A stretch of 64,000 nucleotides of DNA from Chitinophaga sancti (lineage in GTDB: Bacteria; Bacteroidota; Bacteroidia; Chitinophagales; Chitinophagaceae), in assembly GCF_034087045.1 (NCBI RefSeq), contig NZ_CP139247.1, positions 5,172,001 to 5,236,000 on the forward strand. The letters are read 5' to 3'. The translations under genes were made by a program, and so were the position numbers. Below the pieces are notes generated by a model. It searched no databases and was not told the DNA's origin. It was given only the letters and a program-made list of their open reading frames with translations. Position 1 is the stretch's first letter. The number at the start of each line of letters is the position of its first letter. Below, piece by piece: positions 42,331 to 52,152 of the stretch.

Positions 42331-44564
42331 TCCGTATAAAAGAATTTATCTGTCCAGGAAGTTTTGATCATACCATAACTCCATGGCAGGGTTTGTAAAA
42401 TAATATCGTATCCCCGCGGGGTCACTTTTTGAAACCAGGCGTCCTGTGCCTGCCATACCAATCCTTCACGCTGTAGAAAGCTGGCGCGAAAACTGTCTAC
42501 ACTACTGTTTTTCATTTTCTCCCATTGCTGAATGGCGGCGTTGACGAGCTGGACGGCTAATTCCTTTTCAGGTGGCGTAATTTCAATTTCTGATGTCAAT
42601 GGTTGTTCCAGCGGATAATTGCAAAGGATCTTATTTAGTACCAGTTCATGTTCCGCATGATCAGTCCTGCCATCTACCAGTAGCTGCAATAACCGAATGG
42701 CTCTTTGTTGCGCCATAGAATCTACGAATTTACCATTTTGCAATAATTGCAACCGGTTGAAGTAGGTATAGAAAAAAGGATGCAATAGTACCAATCCTGC
42801 ATTGTTGATACGTATACCTTCCTGTTCTGATGTAGCCATCTTCTTCTTTGGAATTTCTGGTGTTACTGGCTGTAATATACGACGGGTTGCTCTTTCATCA
42901 AACTGTTTCAGGAAATCGTGTAAAGCCTTTTTATATTGCTCCACATCTTTCAGGATCAATTTCCCTCCCAGCCATTGCAGGTTAAAGATCCTGAATAAAT
43001 GACGGATCCGTTCCCTTTCAATATTGTCGGCACCCAGCAGTACGAGTTCTTCCTGCATTTCCTTCAGTATATCCACCGAGAATAGGGGTGCATCTGCCAA
43101 TAGTAACCAGAATTCTTCTTCTCTCAGTAAATGGGCAACTCGTTGTATAGCCGGTGCCGCCTGCAATACCTGTGTGTAAAATCGTTTTTTATCGATGGCT
43201 TTGCGCCAGATCTCTATAAAGCTATCCGGCTGGTGGTCATTCAATGTCTCCTGCAGGTAACGGATGGTATCCCGTTCTACATATTCTGCCAGTTGTTTTT
43301 GAATCTGTTCTTCCAATGGAGTGACTGGTCTGGCAAACAGCTGGTGCATTCTCAGGCGGATTTGGGGGAACCGCACCGACTTCTCCCAGAGGGAAAATAA
43401 TAACACAGCTCTTTTCCTGTACAATAATATAACCGCCTGTTGCAACAGGCCATTCTGCAAACCGGGTTGGAGTTGTGTAAACCAATATGGCAGGGATTCA
43501 CCGCCCAGGAATAAGGTGATCAGGAACACGGCCTGTTGCCATACCTCTTCCCTATCCGATTGATCCGGTATGGTGTCGTACCCGATCCATGATGCCGGCA
43601 GCGGTACGTTGGGACCATAGGGATCCAATATACGCCGAACCATGACATCTCCGGATGTGACGAGTAAAAAATACGCCAGTACCGATTCCCGTGTAGTCGC
43701 AATAGTAGGCGACACATCAGAGAATTTCTCTTCATACAGTTCCCTGATCAGGGCAGCCAGTGAACCTGCCGGTATTTCTTTTTTATAAAAGATCAATGCC
43801 TGTCTGAAAGTATACAGCAATCGTATATACCCGATATTGAAGTGATGCGCCAGTTGTTCCAGGTTACGGCGAATGAACGTCTTCCTGTTGAACTGACCAC
43901 TGTTATCTGTTACGAGATAAGTGAGTACAAACAGCCACACCATTTTTTCAAATTCTTCCTGCGTGGCTTTAACCGCTGGCCGTTGCTGTTGCAGCATCAG
44001 CACATTGGCGATGTAACCGTAGATGAACTCCGCCTGATCCGGTTCCAGCAAGGTGATCAGCTTTTCCAGCGTATGGCGGGAAAAGTGGTAGACAATCCGA
44101 CGCAGTACATAGTCTGTCTGACTAATGCCAATGATAAACCTGCCGAAACGATCCGGGGTAGTGGTGGTCAGCCGGATCATGTATTCATCCAGCAATGCGC
44201 CTTCGCTACTATCTGCCCACCATGGCAATGTACCTGTCAGCAGGTAATGTTCCAGCAAGGCATATAGTCGTTCCGTTTCATCTTTGAAGTACAGATTGCC
44301 GGTATCCTGTGTCACCAGTTCCAGCTTGCCTTCCAGTGCATCCCGGAGTGCTGCGATCATGCGATCCGTTATTTGCTGCTCAAAATTGTCATACGCCAGC
44401 TCACCCAGATCCAGTTCCAGCCGCTCTATCCACACACTTTCTCCGTTCGCGCCCAATTGGTTGAACAATGTGGCCGTGGCCGGTTCTATACTTTGATTGA
44501 ACACGCGGCTGATCCTGTCCTGCAGTTCACCAGCCAGCTCCCTTTCTGTAAAGGTCGCATCCAT
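42315..44564 (-). CDS. eCIS tape-measure protein (Afp14/Pvc14-like)
   Basis: It sets the length of the tail tube. The ATG at 44564 (MDATFTERELAGELQDRISRV) is chosen over a frame beginning 30 codons earlier inside the preceding gene. The protein is 749 residues and largely helical. The opening VWIERLELDLGELAYDNFEQQI is typical of proteins annotated as contractile injection system tape measure. A later block starting RINNAGLVLLHPFF is another family landmark. It lies 16 nt after the Pvc12-like gene and overlaps the ATPase gene. Confidence 0.88.
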   Translation of the reverse strand: MDATFTERELAGELQDRISRVFNQSIEPATATLFNQLGANGESVWIERLELDLGELAYDNFEQQITDRMIAALRDALEGKLELVTQDTGNLYFKDETERLYALLEHYLLTGTLPWWADSSEGALLDEYMIRLTTTTPDRFGRFIIGISQTDYVLRRIVYHFSRHTLEKLITLLEPDQAEFIYGYIANVLMLQQQRPAVKATQEEFEKMVWLFVLTYLVTDNSGQFNRKTFIRRNLEQLAHHFNIGYIRLLYTFRQALIFYKKEIPAGSLAALIRELYEEKFSDVSPTIATTRESVLAYFLLVTSGDVMVRRILDPYGPNVPLPASWIGYDTIPDQSDREEVWQQAVFLITLFLGGESLPYWFTQLQPGLQNGLLQQAVILLYRKRAVLLFSLWEKSVRFPQIRLRMHQLFARPVTPLEEQIQKQLAEYVERDTIRYLQETLNDHQPDSFIEIWRKAIDKKRFYTQVLQAAPAIQRVAHLLREEEFWLLLADAPLFSVDILKEMQEELVLLGADNIERERIRHLFRIFNLQWLGGKLILKDVEQYKKALHDFLKQFDERATRRILQPVTPEIPKKKMATSEQEGIRINNAGLVLLHPFFYTYFNRLQLLQNGKFVDSMAQQRAIRLLQLLVDGRTDHAEHELVLNKILCNYPLEQPLTSEIEITPPEKELAVQLVNAAIQQWEKMKNSSVDSFRASFLQREGLVWQAQDAWFQKVTPRGYDIILQTLPWSYGMIKTSWTDKFFYTEWTPC

Positions 44565-44580
44565 CACTATCTGCTGTATC

Positions 44581-46950
44581 TTATGTGAGAAAGTCAAGTA
44601 ATTTATCTTTATTGTCCTGATCAAAATAGGCGGTCTCAAATTTCCGCATATCATTTACGCCCAGCCATCGGAATTTCAATCTGTATTGTGTAGGTGTCAG
44701 GTCCCGGAACAGTGATTCGGTGAATCGTCTGAACTCTTCATACTGGCACCTGGCCGGCCATGCGGAGAGTACAATGGTAATATTAAACTTAAAGAAAGAT
44801 TCAGGCAGCACATGCCAGGGAGTGGCCATCACAAAGAATTCTATATGCCCGCTTACATGCTCCAGGGCTTTTTCTCTATCTGCGAAGGTGAGGTGTTGTG
44901 CTTCTTTCAACACTTCTCCTTTACTGTTTTTGACCCTGAAACCATAGACAGGATCTGTAAACAAGGGTTTGAGCAGGGTATGTTCCACCACATAAAACCC
45001 TTCTGATTGTATACTGATGTTTTTGAGATGCCGGATCATGGCTATTTGTGCATCGAGGGCTGCCTGCCGGGTGGTATGCCGGGCTACTGCCTGCCAGGTG
45101 TGTTGACCGGGCGATTTGTATAATACAAGATAATGATCGTGGTTTTCCACAATTTTATAATGTACCGGATCAATACCATACCTGAGTAAATGCAGCGGCT
45201 GATGCCCGAAATAATAACCCTCTTCATCCGGTGGAATTTCACTTACCACATGTATTGTCTCATCGGATACATACACCGTAAATTCCTCCGAAGGATGATC
45301 ATTAGTGATACTCAGGTGGGATTTCTCAAATACGGCCGTCAGTCGTTCGTCCTGTTCCTGGTGAAAGTACAATAACTGACGCAGGGCTTCCTGATACCCA
45401 CCAGCTTCTGCCTGCATACGTGCATACATCAAATCGGGCAGTTTCTTGAGCAATCCTGCCTTCCATTCCAGGGTGGTAATGCCTCCATATAGGCGCTGAA
45501 AAAGGGTAATTGGATATGGTAGCAGGGGCAGATTAAACCGGGCAATTAAATGGTCTAAAACAGCCTCTTTCCGTTCGTCCGAATTTCCGGCCTGTGGCAA
45601 TGCATCCAGGTATCCCGGATCCAATAGTTGTGCTATATCCGGCACGTCATCCAGGGATTGGGAAAAATAGGTAGGTTTCTCCGCAGGGGAAAAGAATTGG
45701 CTGATATTGCCCAGCTGCGCCGCATAATTGGCCAGTACCTGCTCAAAAAACAACAAATATCCCTTTAATTGCTTCGCCTGTGCTTTTCTTGCATTTGTTT
45801 CATCTTTGGAAATGCCTTCCCGTCCTATCCCATAAATAGCAGGAAAAAAATGCTGTATAGAATAATACTTGCCCAGGTCTCGGTATGCACTCTGTAGCGT
45901 AGTATCGATCATGGCTACCTGCTGTCCTGTATAATGGCGTTTCCGGATTTCCTTGATCCGCTCGAATACATTCCAGAAAAGTGCGTCCTGCGAATGATGT
46001 TCATACTGATCACTAACGATGCTGATATCATTCATGCTATTACTGATATCGACGGACGCAAAATAACCGGATGGTATGCGCACCTGTTTGTTACTAAAGT
46101 TCTTACCATCCAGGGAGAGAGACAGATACTTCACCTGCAATACGCCATCCAGGCTTGAAATGGCTTTGATTAGTTCTGCAGGATCTACCTGTATCCTTAA
46201 TGGTTTGAGATCTTCATCAGGAATAAAGCCGCCGGACAGCAAGGGCCCTGAGTAGATTTCTTCCGTGGTTTTTCCCATCGCGAGCAATTCAGCTTCTGAG
46301 AGAAATCTTACCGGGGGATGAATAGTCTGCTCAATCGTATTACAGATGTAAGCCAGCGTTTCCTTTACCTGTTGTTTGCCATCGACCAGTATTGCGGCCT
46401 TAATAGCTATGTTGAGGGGACGAAGTATCGTAATGTCTTCAAAGTTTTCTCCCAGGCTGCGGTACCGCATCAAACAACCTTTAACATCTTCTTTCAGCTG
46501 ATCGTATTGACCGGTGGTGGTAATATTTTCATCGGGCTGTACCAATACATTGAAGATACCTTTACAGATTGTACTGCCAGACTTCGCAACCACGGGTTCT
46601 ATCCACACCTGCTCTACACCCACTACCTGCCCAAGCAGGAGTTTGCAGAAATCGGCAGTGGTAACCGGACCTGAGCTCAGCACTTCTCCTTTGTTATAAA
46701 AGGCATGTGCCTTTGGATCGATATGTCCTGTGGGGCCGGCCAGAATTTCCTCTATAGGGAAACCTGTTTTGTACCGCAGGTCCGTCATCGCAAAGCACAC
46801 CTGTTCCAGCATGGTCACCCCCGGATCATGAATGTTATAGTCCGTCCAGATATGGCCGGATAACTTTTGCACCATGCTCAGTGCCTCATCTCTCAGTTTC
46901 TCATAATCAGAGGGTCCCTCCTTTTTGATCTGTATAGGCTTACTGTTCAT
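44581..46950 (-). CDS. eCIS baseplate protein (Afp12/Pvc12-like)
   Basis: A large baseplate component, 789 residues from the ATG at 46950, which overlaps the upstream stop by 1 nt. The start EGPSDYEKLRDEALSMVQKLSG and HIWTDYNIHDPGVTMLEQ are landmarks of this family; the latter is also seen in gp6/J-like baseplate proteins. The C-terminal half appears to be a separate beta-rich domain with TPWHVLPESFFKFNIT. It lies between the fibre-like gene and the tape measure. Confidence 0.85.
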   Translation of the reverse strand: MNSKPIQIKKEGPSDYEKLRDEALSMVQKLSGHIWTDYNIHDPGVTMLEQVCFAMTDLRYKTGFPIEEILAGPTGHIDPKAHAFYNKGEVLSSGPVTTADFCKLLLGQVVGVEQVWIEPVVAKSGSTICKGIFNVLVQPDENITTTGQYDQLKEDVKGCLMRYRSLGENFEDITILRPLNIAIKAAILVDGKQQVKETLAYICNTIEQTIHPPVRFLSEAELLAMGKTTEEIYSGPLLSGGFIPDEDLKPLRIQVDPAELIKAISSLDGVLQVKYLSLSLDGKNFSNKQVRIPSGYFASVDISNSMNDISIVSDQYEHHSQDALFWNVFERIKEIRKRHYTGQQVAMIDTTLQSAYRDLGKYYSIQHFFPAIYGIGREGISKDETNARKAQAKQLKGYLLFFEQVLANYAAQLGNISQFFSPAEKPTYFSQSLDDVPDIAQLLDPGYLDALPQAGNSDERKEAVLDHLIARFNLPLLPYPITLFQRLYGGITTLEWKAGLLKKLPDLMYARMQAEAGGYQEALRQLLYFHQEQDERLTAVFEKSHLSITNDHPSEEFTVYVSDETIHVVSEIPPDEEGYYFGHQPLHLLRYGIDPVHYKIVENHDHYLVLYKSPGQHTWQAVARHTTRQAALDAQIAMIRHLKNISIQSEGFYVVEHTLLKPLFTDPVYGFRVKNSKGEVLKEAQHLTFADREKALEHVSGHIEFFVMATPWHVLPESFFKFNITIVLSAWPARCQYEEFRRFTESLFRDLTPTQYRLKFRWLGVNDMRKFETAYFDQDNKDKLLDFLT

Positions 46951-47723
46951 TAGTGATAACATTCAGCAGGTAAGAACGAAGTATCATCCCACAGTCGGGT
47001 GATCCTGTAATGAATTTCTACGCCTTTACCATAGTTGCTGTTTGTGCGCAACTGCAGGCTATAATTTTTTGTATTTCCTTTCCATCGCAGGCGTAGTCTG
47101 TTCCAGAAGAAACCATAGTATGCATCTGTACTACGAATGGTATTGCGCCCATTACCAAAGGCGCTCACAGCGATGGCATGCATGATGGCAAACCGGCCGG
47201 TATTCTTTATGCCGACTCTAGCCACCACCTCCATCGCCTGGCAATTATTGAGATCCTTCAGTATATCCTGCCATTTTCCATTGGCGGGTATCGTGCCACA
47301 CATATAATTGCCTACACGGCCTTCCATGGCAATAAAACCATTGACCTGCAATCGGGTGTTTTCATCGCAGGGTGCTCCCACCCCCATACTGCCATTGGAA
47401 TGTAGAAATACACTTTGCGCATCCCGCTTTACTTCTTCTGTTTCTGTGGTAAATGCCTGCATACGCAGGGCCGGGCTGGTGCGCTCATCTTTTTCCATCA
47501 TGAAAAATGGCGACTGATCGTTTGTATTACGGTAAAAGCTGATCAATTTGGTAGAAGTACCCAACGCCTTTACCTGTAAGCCATTTTCTTCATCTTTCGC
47601 AAACCCGTCTTCCTGCTTATTGATGGCAGAATCAATCAGGAAGGCAAAATGGATTTCCGTAGGGACTTTCCCATTTTTAAAATGCTCTTTCAGCTCTTCT
47701 CTGCCTAAGGTTTTAGATGCCAT
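46950..47723 (-). CDS. Putative eCIS fibre or adhesin-like protein
   Basis: Not assigned to a named family with certainty. The N-terminus (LGREELKEHFKNGKVPTEIH, then FAFLIDSAINKQEDG) looks like a docking segment. The middle carries a beta-structured linker (HSNGSMGVGAPCDENTRLQV). The C-terminal 130 residues form a compact domain with GTIPANGKWQDILKDLNNC and YYGFFWNRLRLRWKG, as expected for a receptor-binding tip. In Afp/PVC loci the host-binding fibre is gene 13, close to this position between the two baseplate genes. At 257 residues it is much shorter than Afp13. It could also be a structural baseplate pin. Confidence 0.6.
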   Translation of the reverse strand: MASKTLGREELKEHFKNGKVPTEIHFAFLIDSAINKQEDGFAKDEENGLQVKALGTSTKLISFYRNTNDQSPFFMMEKDERTSPALRMQAFTTETEEVKRDAQSVFLHSNGSMGVGAPCDENTRLQVNGFIAMEGRVGNYMCGTIPANGKWQDILKDLNNCQAMEVVARVGIKNTGRFAIMHAIAVSAFGNGRNTIRSTDAYYGFFWNRLRLRWKGNTKNYSLQLRTNSNYGKGVEIHYRITRLWDDTSFLPAECYH

Positions 47724-47730
47724 AATGTAA

Positions 47731-50700
47731 TTATTTTGAGTGAATACTTAATCGTATCATTTCTCCTTCCATATCATTGTTATCTGCTGTATGTCCATAA
47801 TTGGGCAGCAGCTTTCTGCCTACTATCATCTCTTCGCCGGTAATCAGGCCATTGATGCCGATGGGTGCAGGCTCCCTGTAAATCGATTCGCTGATAACAT
47901 TGATAAGGTGGTGATTGGTGGGGATTAATACAGCTCCGGGTGTGGAGGGCATGATAAATTCAACATCTTCCAAAGCTGTATCCAGGGCACAATATGTTTT
48001 TTCCCCCGTTTTTGGATCCGTTTCCGTAAAAAAGTGTATTAATGAAAATGCTGTCATGTATGTTACATATGGCAGTTTCCTGATAAAACTGATCAGGTCT
48101 GTCAGGTAGATCCTGCTACCGATGCTCAGGTCTGCATCTTTATCGTATAGCCATGGGGTCAGGAAGTGATGGATGTCATCCTGCATTCTGTTCAGGTAAT
48201 AGTTGCTATCATTGTCATAAAACCGCACATCGCAGATCACCTTTACCCTCTCGTATACCGGGTTGTGTACGGCTACTTCCATATAGGGGGGCATCAGACT
48301 TTTTACATAATCACGGATGCTGTAAAGTGTGGCCAGGTCAGTTCTGGGCTCCGGCATTTCCATTCCTTCCTGTAGCCGGGGTACCACGATCAGTTGCAGG
48401 TCTGGCCCTGTATCTTCATGATTCGAGATATACTTGGCAATGAGAATATCCGGGAAGGCTTCCAGGACCATTTGAATAATGTCTACGCCTAATACTGGTC
48501 TGTTCTTATGCCGGAGCCTTTCGCTCACACGTACATAATACTCTTCCTTTGTTTCAGCTGGTCTGCCACCAAAGGAAGGAAAGAGTTGGTAGACCTGCTG
48601 TATACCTCTCACTTCTTTCTGCAGGCTTTTGATAGATAAGGGAGGAAGACTTGTGCTGATTGCAGTGTCTGCCTGTTCCCTTTTCACAATGCCTGCATTG
48701 AGAAAGATGCCCTTCACCATTGGGCGTGTAGTCGGAGCTTCCGTACAGGACAACCGCAGCCATTGAATACCTGATTCCAGACGGGTATGGCCGCCGGCAT
48801 CCAACATCGGTATTTTTAATACAACGATGCCGCTGCGGATAAAGCTTTGTGTACTATCCGCCAGTATATGCTGTTGCTCCAGTGGCAACCACTTGTCATT
48901 ATGCAGATAGTTCCATTGATAGCTTTGCAGTGTGCTGGTGGTGTCGGAATAATATTTTTCTTCCAGCTGAAATAGGAACGAAAGGGTTTCCTGTTGTTTT
49001 ACATTATCCAGCCCGATATATAAATTCGCTGCATGTTCAAATTCAGGCAGCAAAGTAAATTCTGATTCATTTGCCTGCGGATAGGCTAGTCTATACCCAA
49101 AAGGATAGATATGTAACAAGGTTGTATGCCGATTCACATCTTCCACTAGTTCTGGTTTGAACACTTCTGTATGTTCCAGGTCATACTCCACTGTGATAGA
49201 TTTCACCAGGGGGATATACGGAGGATTTGGGATGCGGCGCTTTTTGGCCCATTTATTCGCATTGTGGGTAACAACCTCCGGAAACAGCTGCGTATACAGG
49301 CGATGCCCGAAAGCATCTGGTGGTCCAGTGAGTTCCAGTCTCACCACGCCATCTTCGTAGTAACTACTTTTCCGCGGACTGTTATTGAAATTTATTCTGA
49401 CAAAATCTATATTCCGGATGTCTGTTTTTTCTAACAATTTCTTATCCTGCCCTAATTGGAACAGGTGAAATTGTTGCCGTTTTTCTTTTGCAGGCAGAAA
49501 GGCGCCATCCCGCATATTGCTCAGGCTTACCTGGAAAGCATCGTTTGTTATGCCAGCATGATAATCTGCATACCAGCTATCAAAGCCCCCTTCTACAGCA
49601 GGCAGGTCCAGCCATTCCAGCTGCAGGGCAAACTGTTTCGTATACCGGTTAAAGATATTCGCATTTGTGATCTGCAGGTAGCTGCCGACAGTCGGGGCTG
49701 GTCCAAATAACTGAAATGGATTCGCCGCACTCAACGGGCCTACATTATTCTGCAACTGCACCGACCTGAATCCTTTTACTTTTGCATGGATAGTGACCCT
49801 GTCCAGTTTCAGGTATTGCAGGTAAGAATAGGGATGATGGAAGCTGTTGTTATTGAGCTCGATCTTTACCATCGGGTGTACAATCTGGTACTTTTCGCCA
49901 TGCAGTTTGGGATTGTATGCAACAGCTGGTGGAGCGGTCATCCCTATTGTAAATGAAACCTGTATACTATCTGTTGTAAACCTTGCTGCATATTCCTTTA
50001 TCAACAGCCATCCCTCAGGCCCGGTATAATAGATCTGGAATGCGGAGGAGAGCAGTTCCGCTTTTAACACATCTTCCTTTCTGTTCATTACAGCAGAGAG
50101 ATTGGAAATATAGCTATTGAGCTTTTCAAAACTTGCTGGTGTGCCATATAAATGAATCGTCACTGTTCTGGCACCTTCTTCGAGGCACAATACCGGTGAA
50201 GCCAGTATGAAACCCATAGACAGGATATCCATGGTCCGGTTATTGTTTCCCAGTTCAGCCTGTTCTTCGCCCAGCATAGGCCATGACTGTACAGGAGGTG
50301 CATCCGGCAAATAGGCGGATGCAGTTGAGATGGTCTGCTGCTTCATATATACCTGTGTTTCTACCATATCCTGTTGCGCATCGTCACGAGCCCTTATCTG
50401 TTTGTGATGACCGACAAATACGGTTCGGAGGGCGACCAGTTTTGTCTGCGATACGGGCAATTTGAACAACAGGCGGAATAGCACAGGGGGCTTCCCCTTC
50501 ACTAGTTCCGCAGGGAACAGGGTATTTTCCGGCAATACCTGATTAGGGGCATTGGGCATTGGCACTATCAGCACGTGTACAATATCTGGTTCTGCTTTTT
50601 TAAAAGGGATGCCGAGTACCGTCGTATAATAATACTCAAGATGCCGTGCCGTGAGTCCGTTGATCTGTTGCTGCAGTTGTTTGTATAATTCAAGAAATGC

Positions 50701-51429
50701 GAGCAACAGCCCGATATGCGGATGATGCTGATGTGCTGGTTCCAGCAATTTCAATTGCCGGCTGGCGGCGCTGGTCACCTGATAGAACGTGGCACGAAGG
50801 CGGTTGTAGATTTCATTCAGGGATTCATAACCCAGAAAGGTACCGGGATGTGGATCCTTTGCAGCCCGTTGTGCAATTCTGGCGAATGACACTGACGGAT
50901 CGACTGTATGTAAGATCGTCCCTGGCTGGAAGAGTGCCTGTGCCTGGGTTTCGTAGCTCAACAGATGGTACACATCGAGTTCCACACTGTCCATCACCTG
51001 GTCGATGTAATTCCAGAAGGCGGCCGCTGTATCTGCTGTTCTGGCCAGTTGCAGCTGATGGCCCAGTAAGATCGCGATGGTATATAACAGATCAAACAGG
51101 GCTGTCAATCCTTCCCTTAGTTGTTCTTCATTGCCTGCTTTTTCAAGTCCCTGACGAATGTCCTGCTGTAAGGACTGATAATCGCCAAAATCTAATCGTG
51201 CGATATATTGTAATACAATCCGCAGGTCTCCCTGCAGAAATTCCTGCCAGTGACCATCTGGTTCATTTTTTAGGTTATAATACCGGATCTGCTTTGAAAA
51301 CTCCACGAGCTGCATGAGCAGGTCTGCGGAACTACGATCATCGATCTTTACATACGATGGATGTAAGGCGGGCAGGTAACGCTCTGATTGAGTGACCCCA
51401 TCTCTGATATAGTCAAAGAGGTGCTTCAT
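47731..51429 (-). CDS. eCIS giant baseplate J-like protein (Afp11/Pvc11-like)
   Basis: The main baseplate wedge, 1232 residues. The N-terminal 250 residues are helical. The middle is beta-rich and holds inserted domains. The C-terminal 300 residues carry the gpJ/gp6 core: GGRPAETKEEYYVRVSERLRHKNRPV, DIIQMVLEAFPDI and LTDLISFIRKLPYVTYM. Its ATG overlaps the gp25 stop by 4 nt. The length is at the upper end for Pvc11 homologues but common in Bacteroidota eCIS. Confidence 0.88.
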   Translation of the reverse strand: MKHLFDYIRDGVTQSERYLPALHPSYVKIDDRSSADLLMQLVEFSKQIRYYNLKNEPDGHWQEFLQGDLRIVLQYIARLDFGDYQSLQQDIRQGLEKAGNEEQLREGLTALFDLLYTIAILLGHQLQLARTADTAAAFWNYIDQVMDSVELDVYHLLSYETQAQALFQPGTILHTVDPSVSFARIAQRAAKDPHPGTFLGYESLNEIYNRLRATFYQVTSAASRQLKLLEPAHQHHPHIGLLLAFLELYKQLQQQINGLTARHLEYYYTTVLGIPFKKAEPDIVHVLIVPMPNAPNQVLPENTLFPAELVKGKPPVLFRLLFKLPVSQTKLVALRTVFVGHHKQIRARDDAQQDMVETQVYMKQQTISTASAYLPDAPPVQSWPMLGEEQAELGNNNRTMDILSMGFILASPVLCLEEGARTVTIHLYGTPASFEKLNSYISNLSAVMNRKEDVLKAELLSSAFQIYYTGPEGWLLIKEYAARFTTDSIQVSFTIGMTAPPAVAYNPKLHGEKYQIVHPMVKIELNNNSFHHPYSYLQYLKLDRVTIHAKVKGFRSVQLQNNVGPLSAANPFQLFGPAPTVGSYLQITNANIFNRYTKQFALQLEWLDLPAVEGGFDSWYADYHAGITNDAFQVSLSNMRDGAFLPAKEKRQQFHLFQLGQDKKLLEKTDIRNIDFVRINFNNSPRKSSYYEDGVVRLELTGPPDAFGHRLYTQLFPEVVTHNANKWAKKRRIPNPPYIPLVKSITVEYDLEHTEVFKPELVEDVNRHTTLLHIYPFGYRLAYPQANESEFTLLPEFEHAANLYIGLDNVKQQETLSFLFQLEEKYYSDTTSTLQSYQWNYLHNDKWLPLEQQHILADSTQSFIRSGIVVLKIPMLDAGGHTRLESGIQWLRLSCTEAPTTRPMVKGIFLNAGIVKREQADTAISTSLPPLSIKSLQKEVRGIQQVYQLFPSFGGRPAETKEEYYVRVSERLRHKNRPVLGVDIIQMVLEAFPDILIAKYISNHEDTGPDLQLIVVPRLQEGMEMPEPRTDLATLYSIRDYVKSLMPPYMEVAVHNPVYERVKVICDVRFYDNDSNYYLNRMQDDIHHFLTPWLYDKDADLSIGSRIYLTDLISFIRKLPYVTYMTAFSLIHFFTETDPKTGEKTYCALDTALEDVEFIMPSTPGAVLIPTNHHLINVISESIYREPAPIGINGLITGEEMIVGRKLLPNYGHTADNNDMEGEMIRLSIHSK

Positions 51430-51836
51430 GTAAGACTCGTACCCTCCAGGAAGTAAAACGGATATACGAGATTATGCCTGGTATTGGTAATGATAACCGT
51501 ATAATTCAACTGAATGTGCAGTATTCCTTTCAGTTCATCCCTGCTCAGTAATTCTATGTTTACGTCTTTCACCCTTGGTTCATAATTCAGGAGTGCGTAG
51601 TAGATCATATGCTTCATCTCACCCATCAGTGAAGAAGCGAAATTTTCGAAGACCAGCTTATTCAGATCACAGCCAAAGGTGGGCTGCATCAGTCGTTCGC
51701 CGGGAATAGTACTGAGAATGATGCGAATGCTTTCTTCAATATCAGCAATATCTGATACCATAATGGCGGTGCGGCCTACCTTGTCAAAAGAAGGCGGAAA
51801 GCTCCAGCCTGTACCTAAGAATGATTGAATCTCCAT
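51426..51836 (-). CDS. eCIS GPW/gp25 baseplate wedge protein (Afp9/Pvc9-like)
   Basis: A 136-residue gp25-type protein that starts sheath assembly on the baseplate. The family core is IEESIRIILSTIPGERLMQPTFGCDLNKLVFENF. It follows PAAR with a 1-nt gap and overlaps the J-like gene by 4 nt. Confidence 0.94.
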   Translation of the reverse strand: MEIQSFLGTGWSFPPSFDKVGRTAIMVSDIADIEESIRIILSTIPGERLMQPTFGCDLNKLVFENFASSLMGEMKHMIYYALLNYEPRVKDVNIELLSRDELKGILHIQLNYTVIITNTRHNLVYPFYFLEGTSLT

Positions 51837-51837
51837 G

Positions 51838-52140
51838 TTATCCTCCTATTAATACGGTTGGACATCCTATTACAATTGAACCACCGTGTGCGGTGCTGTC
51901 ACCCATTCTGGCAGCAGGTTTGCCACCTATCATGACCGTAGCAGAACCTTTCATGATGGTATCCGGTGGACCTGTACATACGCATATATCGCCCAATACA
52001 GCGGCCGGCATTTTGCCAATGAGCACTGTCGGCATACCTGGACCTGTTATAGGGCCACCTACGTGTGGTATTGGTGGCAGGCCCGGTGTTACCATCGGGC
52101 ATACATGCATATCAGTGAGTCTGGCTGCGGGAGTTCCCAT
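51838..52140 (-). CDS. PAAR-domain spike tip protein (Afp10/Pvc10-like)
   Basis: A 100-residue PAAR protein that sharpens the spike. Repeats of the type PAARLTDMHVCP, TVLIGKMPAAVLGDICVC and VMIGGKPAARMGDSTAHGG, with conserved His and Cys for a bound metal, are characteristic. No effector domain is fused. It lies 12 nt after the spike gene. Confidence 0.95.
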   Translation of the reverse strand: MGTPAARLTDMHVCPMVTPGLPPIPHVGGPITGPGMPTVLIGKMPAAVLGDICVCTGPPDTIMKGSATVMIGGKPAARMGDSTAHGGSIVIGCPTVLIGG

Positions 52141-52152
52141 GTTGTTATCGTT

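Noticed and set aside
50697..51317. 206-codon frame opposite the J-like baseplate gene
   Set aside because: Arg/Pro-rich translation with no motif, entirely within a well-supported gene on the other strand.
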